From Alloscardovia venturai (lineage in GTDB: Bacteria; Actinomycetota; Actinomycetes; Actinomycetales; Bifidobacteriaceae), in NCBI RefSeq assembly GCF_042676605.1, contig NZ_JBHTHQ010000006.1, positions 30,828 to 94,827 on the forward strand: DNA of 64,000 nucleotides. Reading direction: 5' to 3'. The notes below the pieces were generated by a model. The model was given only the letters and a program-made list of their open reading frames with translations. It did not search any database and was not told where the DNA came from. The translations under genes were made by a program, and so were the position numbers. This document shows positions 50,585 through 60,082 of this stretch, piece after piece; position 1 is the stretch's first letter, and each line of letters starts with the position of its first letter.

Positions 50585-51730
50585 TTACTCTACATCCACG
50601 CCCACAGCTTCTGCCACACTAGAGAAACCATCACGGCGAAGTAATTGAGCCAGACCGCGTTTAAGTACGGTAATATTTTGTGGCCCACGATACATGAGCG
50701 AGGTGATGAACATTACGAGACTTGAACCTTTACGAATCTTTGCATACGCCTGTTCTGGAGTAAAGACTCCGCCTATTCCCGCGATAGCAAAGCGGTCGTG
50801 ATAGTCGCGATACGTTCGCTCAACGAAAGAATTGTTCAGGCTCTCCGTAGGAAGTCCCGACAGTCCGCCTACCCAATCTGGTGGAACGTCAAGACCATTT
50901 CTGTCCTTACGCAAATTTGCTATAGATAATCCTTGCACATCATGGTCAGAAAGTACATCGACGAGCTCTTTGAACTCCTCCCATGACTTATCACTCGGCA
51001 TCTTGACAAGTACAGGCTGACTATGCTCCACCTTATCTAATGCAGTGAAAAGCTTGTCTAAATTCTCAGGATTCGTGAACTGCTCACCTACGCGCGTATT
51101 TGGGCAGGAAATATTGATTTCAAGCATGTGCGTACGGTTAGCCGCACGGGTAAAAGACTTAACGTAGTCTTCCACACCTTCATCAATATCGCCAGTCAGG
51201 TCGTCATTCGTGCGTGCCAAAGAAGCCGAGATGCGCATAGTTTGAGCATTTATCACGGCTTTCTCCACACGTGGCATTACCATGTTTACACCATCGTTAG
51301 CAAGCCCGACATGCACCATCATAGAAGCGTATTCAGGCAAACGGTGGAACCACGGACGAGGATTCCCCGCGCATGCGCGCGACGTTATAGAGCCAATTGT
51401 CTCAAATCCGAAACCAGCATTGTCAAGCAACACAGGTAAATCACAATCCTTATCAAGCCCAGCAGACAGACCAAAAGGATTATCAAACTTCACGCCCATG
51501 ACAGACGTTTCTAAAATAGGGTCCGTGTAGTTTATCATGCCCCGTAACGCCCACATAAGAGGTAGAACGTGACGCGTCACGCGTGCAAATTGAAGCATTT
51601 GTGCATGGGCATCATCAGGAGACTGGTCAAACACGATAGGCTTGACCGCTTCTTTATACGCTAGCTGAAACAAGCCCGTACTTGCACGATTGATGGCATC
51701 GCGAACGACACTGTCACTTACGTATCCCAT
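50585..51730 (-). CDS. pyrD: Quinone-dependent dihydroorotate dehydrogenase
   Basis: 381 aa from the ATG at 51730, where AGGAGG lies 6 nt upstream; the longer reading lacks such a site. It is a class 2 enzyme for pyrimidine synthesis, oxidising dihydroorotate with FMN and passing electrons to quinone. Visible: FDNPFGLSAGLDKDCDL, ETIGSITSRACAGNPRPWFHRLPE, EINISCPNT, and the C-terminal AIAGIGGVFTPEQAYAKIRKGSS. The N-terminal helix region expected for membrane association is present. It is downstream of lplA with about 40 nt between. Confidence 0.96.
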   Translation of the reverse strand: MGYVSDSVVRDAINRASTGLFQLAYKEAVKPIVFDQSPDDAHAQMLQFARVTRHVLPLMWALRGMINYTDPILETSVMGVKFDNPFGLSAGLDKDCDLPVLLDNAGFGFETIGSITSRACAGNPRPWFHRLPEYASMMVHVGLANDGVNMVMPRVEKAVINAQTMRISASLARTNDDLTGDIDEGVEDYVKSFTRAANRTHMLEINISCPNTRVGEQFTNPENLDKLFTALDKVEHSQPVLVKMPSDKSWEEFKELVDVLSDHDVQGLSIANLRKDRNGLDVPPDWVGGLSGLPTESLNNSFVERTYRDYHDRFAIAGIGGVFTPEQAYAKIRKGSSLVMFITSLMYRGPQNITVLKRGLAQLLRRDGFSSVAEAVGVDVE

Positions 51731-51770
51731 AAAGTTCCTCCTAGAGTCGAGTCTCATTGTACTACTTTTA

Positions 51771-53006
51771 CTATGGGATACGATTTGTCCACTCGTCACT
51801 ACTGTACTTTTCTGCAGCGAGCAGTTGCGCTCGCTCTGTAGTCTGAGCGTCGAGTTTGGACTCTCTTATGTGCGGAATAATCGTTTTTGCCTGATTTTCC
51901 AGTGCGTGCCACAGTTCATCACGACTTAACTGAGTTTGAGATCGTAATGGGTCTACGCGTTTCACTGCTGATTTCACGGGTTTGTCTGACATTTTTTCGC
52001 GTGAAATGCGCAAGACTTCAACCATTTTTGCCGCATCGATATCGTATGCCATCGTCACGTGGTGGAGCACACTTCCTCCAGTCGCGTGAGACGCCCTATA
52101 CCTTCGCTGTGCAGCACCACCAATCTTCCCTGCCGCAGAAGTGATGTCGTTCAGCGGCTTATAGCGCGCTTCAATCCCCACATGTTGAAGAGCCAGTATA
52201 ACCCATTCATCACACCTCTTATACGCCTCATACCCCGAGAGTCCATCAAGAAAATCCGCAGGCACGTAGAGCGAATACGTGATCGTATTTCCAGGCTCCA
52301 CAAACATCGCGCCGCCACCAGTCATACGACGGACAACAGTGAAATTATGCGCCTTGGCACGCACTCTATCGACTTCATTGCTCACACTTTGGTGAAGCCC
52401 GATGATGACAGCATTACTGTCCCACTGCCAAAAGCGCAAAGTAGGCTTTCTTGCGCCTCGTGCCACGTCGCGTGCAAGAATCTCATCGAGTGCCATGTGC
52501 ATAGCCGGGCTGCGCGGCTGCGGATCGCCAATGATATCAAAGTCATAATTGTTCCACGTGAAACATAGCTGTTCAATTTTTTCGCCATCTCGACTGACTG
52601 CACTCAAGTAAGGTATGCGCAATCCGCTACCTTGGACGACGGTACTCGTGGGACGCTCCTGCGTATGAGGAGTCAACTCTTCATACGGCCGCATCTCTCT
52701 ATTTGCCTGCTCAGCCGCCTTGTTCATCGCGCACTCAATTGCTTCAGCAGTGAGTCCGACAAGTTGTGCAGAGGGATAACGCTCCTGCACTGTTTCTACA
52801 GCTTTGTGTGCTGACGCCACAACGAGGAGCTTTTCCATATATTCCACGACAGCGCTAGGATCCTCTACTGAGTCTATGAAGAAGTCGCCATCAAGCTGAA
52901 CACGACATAGCCGCCCCTGCGCATACCACAGTTGAACGGCTACAAGTTTTCCGCCGGGGACTTTACATGCCCCGCGATATGAGGTGAGTTTATGCCAGTC
53001 GCGCAA
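51771..53006 (-). CDS. lplA: Lipoate-protein ligase A with N-terminal accessory domain
   Basis: 411 aa from a TTG at 53006 with AGGA 6 nt upstream; no later Met precedes the first domain. It attaches lipoate to carrier proteins using ATP. The small accessory domain (SYRGACKVPGGKLVAVQLWY) is N-terminal, the reverse of E. coli LplA. The catalytic domain from about 140 has RRMTGGGAMFVEPGNTITYS, GIEARYKPLNDI and KIGGAAQRRYR with the conserved Lys. It overlaps leuB by 17 nt and precedes pyrD. Its likely acceptor is the GcvH at 57873-58280. Confidence 0.92.
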   Translation of the reverse strand: MRDWHKLTSYRGACKVPGGKLVAVQLWYAQGRLCRVQLDGDFFIDSVEDPSAVVEYMEKLLVVASAHKAVETVQERYPSAQLVGLTAEAIECAMNKAAEQANREMRPYEELTPHTQERPTSTVVQGSGLRIPYLSAVSRDGEKIEQLCFTWNNYDFDIIGDPQPRSPAMHMALDEILARDVARGARKPTLRFWQWDSNAVIIGLHQSVSNEVDRVRAKAHNFTVVRRMTGGGAMFVEPGNTITYSLYVPADFLDGLSGYEAYKRCDEWVILALQHVGIEARYKPLNDITSAAGKIGGAAQRRYRASHATGGSVLHHVTMAYDIDAAKMVEVLRISREKMSDKPVKSAVKRVDPLRSQTQLSRDELWHALENQAKTIIPHIRESKLDAQTTERAQLLAAEKYSSDEWTNRIP

Positions 53007-54030
53007 GAATATCCTGTCCTACTTGGTGCGTGGAACGCGCAGTAGAACCATTTTCTTCAATATCTGCTTCCACAGCACGCTCAATCTTTTCTGCCGCATC
53101 GTCCAATCCAAGATGATGCAACAACATTGCTGATGACATGATAGCAGCTGTTGGGTTCGCGATTCCTTTACCAGCGATATCTGGAGCCGATCCATGAATC
53201 GGCTCAAACATCGACGGATACTTACCTGAAGCGTTAATATTTCCCGAGGCCGAGTAGCCCACGCCTCCTACAACCGCCCCAGCTTCATCCGTGATAATGT
53301 CGCCGAAGAGATTATCTGTGAGAATGACGTCGAAACGCCCTGGGTCAGTAACGATAAAAATAGTCGTAGCATCGATATGCAAGTAGTCATGCGTCACTTC
53401 AGGATATTCCTCAGCGACCTTATCCACGATGCGTTGCCACATGTCACCCGCATTGATAAGCACATTTTTCTTATGCACAAGAGTGACATGCTTACGGCGC
53501 TTCATCGCAAGATCAAATGCATAGCGAACCGTACGTTCTACTCCAGCGGCAGAATTGATAGATACCTCCGTCGCTATCTGCTGATCTGTACCAGCATGAG
53601 CAGATCCACCTGCGCCTACGTATAGTCCTTCCGTGCCTTCACGCACCACGACGAAATCAATCTCACCGGGATGAGCCAGTGGGGACGTCACACCTTTATA
53701 TAACTTTGAGGGACGAAGATTAATGTAATGATCCAAAGCGAAACGCATCTTCAAGAGCAATCCACGCTCAAGCACGCCAGCCTTGACACGAGGATCACCG
53801 ATAGCCCCGAGAAGAATTGCATCATTGCGCTTAATTTCATCAAGAATCTCATCGGTCAAGATGACGCCGTCGCGCAAATAGCGGTCAGCGCCGAGGTCAA
53901 ACTGCGTGTAGTTAAACTGCGCCACACCCTCGGTAGCTTTCTCCATTACAGCTTGAGCTTCTGGGGTAATTTCTTTGCCAATTCCATCGCCAGGGATAAC
54001 CGCGATGTCATACGTTTTCGTATCTGCCAT
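52990..54030 (-). CDS. leuB: 3-isopropylmalate dehydrogenase
   Basis: 346 aa. It oxidatively decarboxylates 3-isopropylmalate in leucine synthesis using NAD. Visible: the N-terminal AVIPGDGIGKEITPEAQ, VVREGTEGLYVG, TLVHKKNVLINAGDMWQRI, DNLFGDIITDEAGAVVGGVG and HGSAPDIAGKGIANPTAAI. No other leu gene is in the window. The mRNA lacks a clear Shine-Dalgarno; the gene overlaps lplA. Confidence 0.96.
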   Translation of the reverse strand: MADTKTYDIAVIPGDGIGKEITPEAQAVMEKATEGVAQFNYTQFDLGADRYLRDGVILTDEILDEIKRNDAILLGAIGDPRVKAGVLERGLLLKMRFALDHYINLRPSKLYKGVTSPLAHPGEIDFVVVREGTEGLYVGAGGSAHAGTDQQIATEVSINSAAGVERTVRYAFDLAMKRRKHVTLVHKKNVLINAGDMWQRIVDKVAEEYPEVTHDYLHIDATTIFIVTDPGRFDVILTDNLFGDIITDEAGAVVGGVGYSASGNINASGKYPSMFEPIHGSAPDIAGKGIANPTAAIMSSAMLLHHLGLDDAAEKIERAVEADIEENGSTARSTHQVGQDILARLA

Positions 54031-54091
54031 GACTCAAGTGTAAGGGGCAAGGCTCAAGGAATGGTCACTACGTCCGCAGAATGAACGTTGC

Positions 54092-56545
54092 TTAGCATAT
54101 TCCCATAATGTCAAGGCACCACGCGTTTTCGAAGGATACTTCATCCCACTGTTTGTATCGTCCGGAAACTCCACCGTGCCCTGCCTCTACTTCGATTTTT
54201 GCAAAAGCTTCAATGCCCATACCCAACTCGCTCATACGAGCAACCCACTTCATGGGTTCTACATAGTACACACGCGTATCATTCATAGATGTCGTTATGA
54301 AAATGACAGGGAAATGATCAGTGCCAAAAGCTTTTTTGCGCTCTTGTGCCGTTGGCACGTTTTCATATGGTGTGTACGACTTCATATAGTCATACACCCG
54401 TTCATCGTGAAGCGGATCTCCCCATTCATCCCATTCAGTAACTGTCAAAGGTAAATTCTCATCAAGAATGGTCGTCAGCGCATCCACGAAAGGCACATCT
54501 GCTTCGATACCCGCATAGAGGAATGGCGCGATATTTGCCACAGTCCCCATGAGCAAACCGCCAGCAGATCCGCCATTGGCAACGGTTCTTCGCGGGTCAG
54601 CAATTCCAGCATATTGAAGCGCAGCAGTAACGTCTACAAAGTCGAAGAAAGTATTTTTTTTCTTCAGACGTCTGCCCTGCTCGTACCATGCGCGACCCAT
54701 CTCGCCGCCACCGCGAATATGCGCTACTGCAAAAATCACACCGCGATCCATCATGCTTGGACGAGCCACAGAGAATCCCGGATTTGAGCTGGATTCGTAG
54801 GAGCCATACCCCGTGATAAACATCGGAGAACTACCATTGCCCGAAAAATCACCATCTTGAGCGCGAAACATATCAGAAAGTTCAGGTGCACTCAAAACCA
54901 TATCGTTAGCATCACTCGAAAGTGTCATGTGGTCAAGTGACGGCACAAGTCCACGCTTCCAGACGAGGGACACAGGCACGTGTACCCCATCGCGAACTTC
55001 TACCCATATACGACGCTCAGCGTAATCATCCTGATGATAATTAAGGACCGATGCTTCCTTGAGCACATAGTCTTCGCCCGTGAGCGGATTGAGTTCACAC
55101 AACTGACTCGGATGCGTGTAACTCGTCACCGCGTAGCGTACAACGGGTGCATCATAAGAAGGATTTGCACTAAAACCTACGGACGGAATCACGCCATCGA
55201 CGTTTTCGCCGAGGACGCTAAAACTTAACGGACGGCCTGCTTTCCAATCTCTATACGCTTGAGCTTTCGACATAATGGCACTATGGTGCAAACCATTCGC
55301 ACGATAGCTAAACGTGATGAAATGTTTGTATATCCCCAACCCGCCTACTTGCAGTCCTGCTGCACCTTGCACGATATCGGGATTAGCCGGGTTATAGTAT
55401 GGTTCGCTTACTGAGCGGGAGCGATCCTCCTCGGCAGCTTCTTCGCACGCATAATCAGAGCCTACCGCTATACACGTGCCATCTGTGAGCTTATAGGGAC
55501 CGGCAGATTCGCTCATATCGATAAGGTCAATTTCAAAATTAGGATGTGCGACATTATGCACAACCACGGCGACAGGTACATCTGCACCGTCGGCTCCCAT
55601 ACCTTCAAAGCGAGCAAAACTCACATCATATTCCACTCCGTCACGACGTGGAATAAATGGCTCAAAACGGCGAGCACGGGGGTCATCGTCCGCGAGAAGA
55701 AGCCCTGGAATATCTTCTACTGCGAGATGAAGTACTTCTGATGTCGTTTTAGAACTCGTCTCGACGATGATACGCTGTTCGTCAAAGCTCAAACCTGCTC
55801 CAACCCAAAAACGCTCATCTTCTTCACGCCACACCATCGTATCTTCATCGACAGTCGTCCCCACACGATGGAGCCACACCTCGCAAGGACGCCACGCATC
55901 ATCTGTGCGCACGTAGAAAATCCATTGTCCATCCATCGTGATGAATGCACCTGCGCTCACGCCTGTAATAATGTCAGGCAACTCCTCACCTGTGGATAAA
56001 TCGCGCATGTGCACGTCATAACGCTCATCCCCGCTCGTGTCGATGCTATAAACCAAGTAACGTCCTGATTTGTCGAGGTCCATGCCGCCAGAACGGAAGA
56101 AATCGTAGTTCTGTGCTTCCGCGTTTGCATCAAAGATGACTTCTTCATCTTCGAGATTTTTCTGAGCTGTAACTTTCGGTGCCGTCCAATCATCGACGTC
56201 ACGCACTGGCACACGGCACTGCTTGCCGTACTGCTTGCCCTCCTCAGTGCGCGCAAAATACCAGTAATCACCGATGCGTGTCGGTACGCTCATATCTGTC
56301 TCTTGCACGCGACCCTTAAGCTCGGTAAAAAGAGTGCGCTTTAGCCCAGCAAGATGAGACGTTACTTTATCTGTCAAACGGTTATGCGCTGATACAAAAT
56401 CTTGTACTTCCCAGCTTTCTTTATCACGAAGCCACTCATAATTGTCGATAAACTCTCGTCCATGATGAACGCGAATGTGAGGATCCTTGTGTGCTTGAGG
56501 GATATCAGCAGATGTTACGCCATGTGATGCAAAATAATCCGTCAT
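54092..56545 (-). CDS. ptrB: Oligopeptidase B-type prolyl oligopeptidase (S9A)
   Basis: 817 aa. N-terminal seven-bladed beta-propeller and C-terminal alpha/beta-hydrolase. Catalytic triad: Ser in NGGSAGGLLMG, Asp in MNDTRVYYVEPMKW, His in EAGHGGVSGRYKQ. The dibasic-specific oligopeptidase B features such as EWDEWGDP are present. It cleaves short peptides in the cytosol. No signal peptide. No clear Shine-Dalgarno. Confidence 0.94.
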   Translation of the reverse strand: MTDYFASHGVTSADIPQAHKDPHIRVHHGREFIDNYEWLRDKESWEVQDFVSAHNRLTDKVTSHLAGLKRTLFTELKGRVQETDMSVPTRIGDYWYFARTEEGKQYGKQCRVPVRDVDDWTAPKVTAQKNLEDEEVIFDANAEAQNYDFFRSGGMDLDKSGRYLVYSIDTSGDERYDVHMRDLSTGEELPDIITGVSAGAFITMDGQWIFYVRTDDAWRPCEVWLHRVGTTVDEDTMVWREEDERFWVGAGLSFDEQRIIVETSSKTTSEVLHLAVEDIPGLLLADDDPRARRFEPFIPRRDGVEYDVSFARFEGMGADGADVPVAVVVHNVAHPNFEIDLIDMSESAGPYKLTDGTCIAVGSDYACEEAAEEDRSRSVSEPYYNPANPDIVQGAAGLQVGGLGIYKHFITFSYRANGLHHSAIMSKAQAYRDWKAGRPLSFSVLGENVDGVIPSVGFSANPSYDAPVVRYAVTSYTHPSQLCELNPLTGEDYVLKEASVLNYHQDDYAERRIWVEVRDGVHVPVSLVWKRGLVPSLDHMTLSSDANDMVLSAPELSDMFRAQDGDFSGNGSSPMFITGYGSYESSSNPGFSVARPSMMDRGVIFAVAHIRGGGEMGRAWYEQGRRLKKKNTFFDFVDVTAALQYAGIADPRRTVANGGSAGGLLMGTVANIAPFLYAGIEADVPFVDALTTILDENLPLTVTEWDEWGDPLHDERVYDYMKSYTPYENVPTAQERKKAFGTDHFPVIFITTSMNDTRVYYVEPMKWVARMSELGMGIEAFAKIEVEAGHGGVSGRYKQWDEVSFENAWCLDIMGIC

Positions 56546-56646
56546 AGTATTTTTTCAGCCTAGCTCTCTCTTCGTCGTATCGTCTCGTGGACGTCCTTAT
56601 AACTCACAACTCTTGTGTGTTTTGTGCGATATGTGTACGCCCGCTT

Positions 56647-57834
56647 TTAGTTGCCCTTTTTCAACCGTTCTGCCTCGACTTCTAGCAATGGAAGCATCGT
56701 CGCCATTAAGCTCACACCTGACTGTCCGTAATACACGGGCACATCCACATCCGGGGCAGACGGCATACTCATCATTTGCTGAATCCGCTTCTCATCGCGC
56801 GTCAGCTGTCTAATGCCGATAGCGATGATGCGCCCTGGGTAGAGTTTGGTCAGTCGCGCGTATGTAGTCGGGTCATGCTGCCCATCGTCACCGAGCAGAA
56901 TAAAACGCATATGCGGAAAATCAGCCATGAGCTGCTGTGCAAATTCTAGCTTGTGCTGGACGCCACTAGGGATAAACGTCTTCGGACGAGGATCGATGTC
57001 ACGCAAAAGGATCGGACCTTGCGGGAAACCATGCGCGTGAATCAATTCACGGATAGAGCCCTCGACATTCCACGGGGATGTAGAAAGATAGAAGAACGGC
57101 GCTCCAGGAAATAAATCCGCTATCTTGTTGTAGAAAACGCTCATACCCGGCACAGAATTACGAGTGTTAGGATCCGCAAAGAGAAGCTTTGTAGCAGCTT
57201 TTACAAGTTCAGGTACTTGAGACACCATGATAGTGTCATCGACATCAGAAATGATACCCACAGGTGCACCGTCCGGGGCAATGAAAACAGGAGCAGACAC
57301 AGAGGAACGATTTTTTACGCTATACGATACTGTGTGAACGCCAGCGCTCATATCACGCTTCGTAATTAAATCAAGATATCCTTGATTATCCGAAGCAATC
57401 ATCGCCATATCTGACTCAGCATTTTCGTCAACTGAATCAAATCGACTCATCTGTCCTACCTGCGCAGTCTGCACGGGAATCCCGTCGATGTGAAGTCCTA
57501 CAGGAACATGCGCTGCGGGAATCATGAGCATATTGCGAAAACCGCGGTAGATACGACGACGAAGTCCATGCCCTGGCCAGCTCAGCGTCGTGCGGCAGAC
57601 GATTCTCGTAAATTTTTCCGTACCGTAGCTGACATAGGGGTCAACTCGCGGATAGAAGCCTAATGCAAGCGCGAGCTTGGTAGATAGCGCATACCATACT
57701 CCGAAAGCGCCTGTGATGATTTGCCGGATAAGGCGTACGAAGAAAGACTTTTGAGAAGGTTTTTCGCGCACAGACGGAGCATCAATTGTGGTGCGTGTAC
57801 GTTGCACTACGATTGGCTTTTGGTCTCGTACCAT
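56647..57834 (-). CDS. DUF2183 (App1-type) phosphatase-like protein
   Basis: 395 aa. A C-terminal HAD-like App1 domain shows DVDDTI (nucleophile Asp pair), FYLSTSPWNVEGSI, GPILLRDIDPRPKTFIP and ILLGDDGQHDPTTY. In yeast App1 this domain is a phosphatidate phosphatase; bacterial substrates are unknown. The N-terminal 200 residues are beta-rich and have a hydrophobic segment around residue 37, perhaps membrane-associated. GGAGAAG lies 4-6 nt before the ATG. Confidence 0.88.
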   Translation of the reverse strand: MVRDQKPIVVQRTRTTIDAPSVREKPSQKSFFVRLIRQIITGAFGVWYALSTKLALALGFYPRVDPYVSYGTEKFTRIVCRTTLSWPGHGLRRRIYRGFRNMLMIPAAHVPVGLHIDGIPVQTAQVGQMSRFDSVDENAESDMAMIASDNQGYLDLITKRDMSAGVHTVSYSVKNRSSVSAPVFIAPDGAPVGIISDVDDTIMVSQVPELVKAATKLLFADPNTRNSVPGMSVFYNKIADLFPGAPFFYLSTSPWNVEGSIRELIHAHGFPQGPILLRDIDPRPKTFIPSGVQHKLEFAQQLMADFPHMRFILLGDDGQHDPTTYARLTKLYPGRIIAIGIRQLTRDEKRIQQMMSMPSAPDVDVPVYYGQSGVSLMATMLPLLEVEAERLKKGN

Positions 57835-57872
57835 TGTGCTTCTCCCCTATCCGCTCTTATATAAAACCCAAT

Positions 57873-58280
57873 CTATTCGGTAACTTTCTTGTACCCGTCT
57901 GCATCCAAAAGTTCTGGTTCATCATCGTCAAGCTCAATCTTGAGGATCCAGCCTTCTCCATACGGGTCACCGTTGATAACCTCAGGGTCATCAGATACCG
58001 CGTGGTTGACATATTTAATTGTTCCAGAAACTGGCACTACCATAGTGGAAATAGCTTTTGCAGATTCCAACTCGACAGGCTCATCGCCTGCTCTCACTTC
58101 ACTACCTTCATCAGGGAGGTCAATAAAGACTAAATCACCTAACCGCTCTACTGCATACTCTGTCACACCAAGTACAGCAGGGGACACAGAGGTATCTATC
58201 CACACGTGATCTTCGGAGTACATCAAGTGATCCGGAACGCTCAAATCCGGCGTATTCGCGTTATTTTCATTCATAGTCAT
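57873..58280 (-). CDS. gcvH: Glycine cleavage system H protein (lipoyl carrier)
   Basis: 135 aa from the ATG at 58280 (a second ATG lies two codons later). A lipoyl domain with the attachment Lys in ELESAKAIS, preceded by DHVWIDTSVSPAVLGVTEYA. There is no gcvT or gcvP in the window. In organisms lacking the full glycine-cleavage system, GcvH can act as a lipoyl relay. LplA lies 5 kb away. The protein looks intact. Confidence 0.94.
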   Translation of the reverse strand: MTMNENNANTPDLSVPDHLMYSEDHVWIDTSVSPAVLGVTEYAVERLGDLVFIDLPDEGSEVRAGDEPVELESAKAISTMVVPVSGTIKYVNHAVSDDPEVINGDPYGEGWILKIELDDDEPELLDADGYKKVTE

Positions 58281-58373
58281 ATATTACCGTATTTCATTCG
58301 CACGCTACAGGCTATTTATATGGTTTTATAGGTAAGAGAGCTTGTGACAGAGAGCTGACGGCGCACGAAAAGT

Positions 58374-58410
58374 AGGAAAAGGCACCCATAACTCGCGCTA
58401 CAGGTGCCTT
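58374..58410 (-). terminator. Rho-independent terminator of the L,D-transpeptidase gene
   Basis: Stem AAGGCACC/GGTGCCTT (8 bp), 16-nt loop, followed on the minus strand by TTCC then TTTT. About 20 nt after the stop. Confidence 0.7.
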
Positions 58411-58430
58411 GCGCTCACGCGTACGTTCAG

Positions 58431-59957
58431 CTATTCGCGTACTGGAGACATAGGAGTACTTCCTACTACTTGCACCATAGTTCCAGGCTGCGCAAAGTCG
58501 TAAACCCACTTCGCATCTTGCTCATACATATTGATACAGCCGTGGGAGCCTGGACGACCTTTAGCGATGTTATCTAATGCCCAAGGAGCCGCGTGGAATG
58601 CTTCGCCCCCATTGTAGTAAGACACCCACTGTACTCCAGGCGTCACGTATCCTGGCCCCCGCATCGTCTGAGACGTGTACTTGATATTAATGAAGAAAGT
58701 GCCATCATCAGAAGTCTTATCGGGAGTATTTGCCCCAGAAGAGATAATAAATTCCCTGACTAAAGTAGAACCGCGGTATGCGTACGCCCGCTGTGCGCTT
58801 AAATCAACTTTCATCCACGCGTCACCATTAGGAGAGTCATAGTCAGCTACGCGCACGTTCGTTTTAAAATCAATGACATCCGCCGCAACAGTCACCGATG
58901 TAGCTTCTGTACCTGCGAGAGCCTTCTCCAAAGCCTCCACAGTAGCGCTCTGGTCTTCTTTAACTGCGACTCCTTTACGCCCCTGTGTAACGGTAGCGAA
59001 TACTTTGCCGGCAGCATTTTTAACCTGAACTTCATCCACCTTGTCTTGATTAAGCTCCGTACTATGAGCGCTAACATACTGGGCTACGGCATCTTTATTG
59101 ACAGTGAGATTAAGTGTACCGTTTGTCATATCAGGAGCGTAGGTCATCCACGTAGCAAGAGTCGCCCTATCGACAGTAATCGCTTTGCCTTGCCCGTTGT
59201 TTAATTTCACTGGGGTATTCAAGCGTGCATTCGCAGCATCTGCAGTCTGCTGAGCGGTTTCATCACTTACAGCAGATGGCACAGTTTCTTCAGAAATCGT
59301 CGCAGACGTCGTAGTACCTGTATGCGCGACCGCATTCTGTACTACTGCTACAAGTTCCTGTGTATTGATACCTTTGCCTGGTTTGCCGAGCTGGGCTTCA
59401 AACTTTTGAGTCTGAGAGTTGTAAGCTACGCCTGCTTCTTGCACGAGGTCATCCTGCGTCAGGAATTGCTTCTGTGCCCACTGATTAAGCGCTGTAGCAT
59501 TAATCTTTTCAGTGATGATATTGACGTTTTTATGTGCAAAAGGATTGATACGATTGAGCGCACCGCCAAGACCACTGTTAGACTTTGCTTTTAGCACAGC
59601 ATCAACGCTTTTGCGCGTATCTGCCTTGATACCAAGCTGAGCGAGACTAACAGTTTTTGTCTGACTGCCCACGGTAAAACTGACCTTTGTCGTTTTGAGA
59701 GAGCTCTGTACCGCGCGAGCGACATCTTCCTTGCTCTGCCCTGCTAACGAGACGTTTCCTAGAGAGACCCCCGGAGCCACACGCTGACTGTAATACTGTG
59801 AAGCACCCCACGCAGCACCACTCACACTTCCTACAAGTATAAGGGCGATAACAGCCACGATGATAGCGTTACGACGCTTATGGGGCTTCTTCACCGGCTC
59901 AATTGCCCGCAGCGCCTCATCCATGCGGCTCAATTCCACAGTGGTCTCCTCGTCCAC
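58431..59957 (-). CDS. L,D-transpeptidase (YkuD family) with N-terminal membrane helix
   Basis: About 508 aa from the GTG at 59957, where AAGGAGG lies 4-5 nt upstream; an ATG six codons earlier lacks one. One membrane helix (about 30-55), an extracellular peptidoglycan-binding-like region (two VanW/PF12229-type repeats with a VTQGRKGVAV motif) and a C-terminal YkuD domain with the catalytic HGCINM in RPGSHGCINMYEQDAKW. It makes 3-3 cross-links or attaches proteins to peptidoglycan. Preceded by no obvious partner. Confidence 0.94.
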   Translation of the reverse strand: MDEETTVELSRMDEALRAIEPVKKPHKRRNAIIVAVIALILVGSVSGAAWGASQYYSQRVAPGVSLGNVSLAGQSKEDVARAVQSSLKTTKVSFTVGSQTKTVSLAQLGIKADTRKSVDAVLKAKSNSGLGGALNRINPFAHKNVNIITEKINATALNQWAQKQFLTQDDLVQEAGVAYNSQTQKFEAQLGKPGKGINTQELVAVVQNAVAHTGTTTSATISEETVPSAVSDETAQQTADAANARLNTPVKLNNGQGKAITVDRATLATWMTYAPDMTNGTLNLTVNKDAVAQYVSAHSTELNQDKVDEVQVKNAAGKVFATVTQGRKGVAVKEDQSATVEALEKALAGTEATSVTVAADVIDFKTNVRVADYDSPNGDAWMKVDLSAQRAYAYRGSTLVREFIISSGANTPDKTSDDGTFFINIKYTSQTMRGPGYVTPGVQWVSYYNGGEAFHAAPWALDNIAKGRPGSHGCINMYEQDAKWVYDFAQPGTMVQVVGSTPMSPVRE

Positions 59958-60082
59958 GCGGCCTCCTTCCCTCATTTGTAGGTTTTACTCAAGTTTTTAC
60001 AGTAACTTTTGCTAGTATAGTATCTATTCATCACAAAACAAGAACTTTTTCTGTACAATTACATAAATCTTTGTCGTAATCT

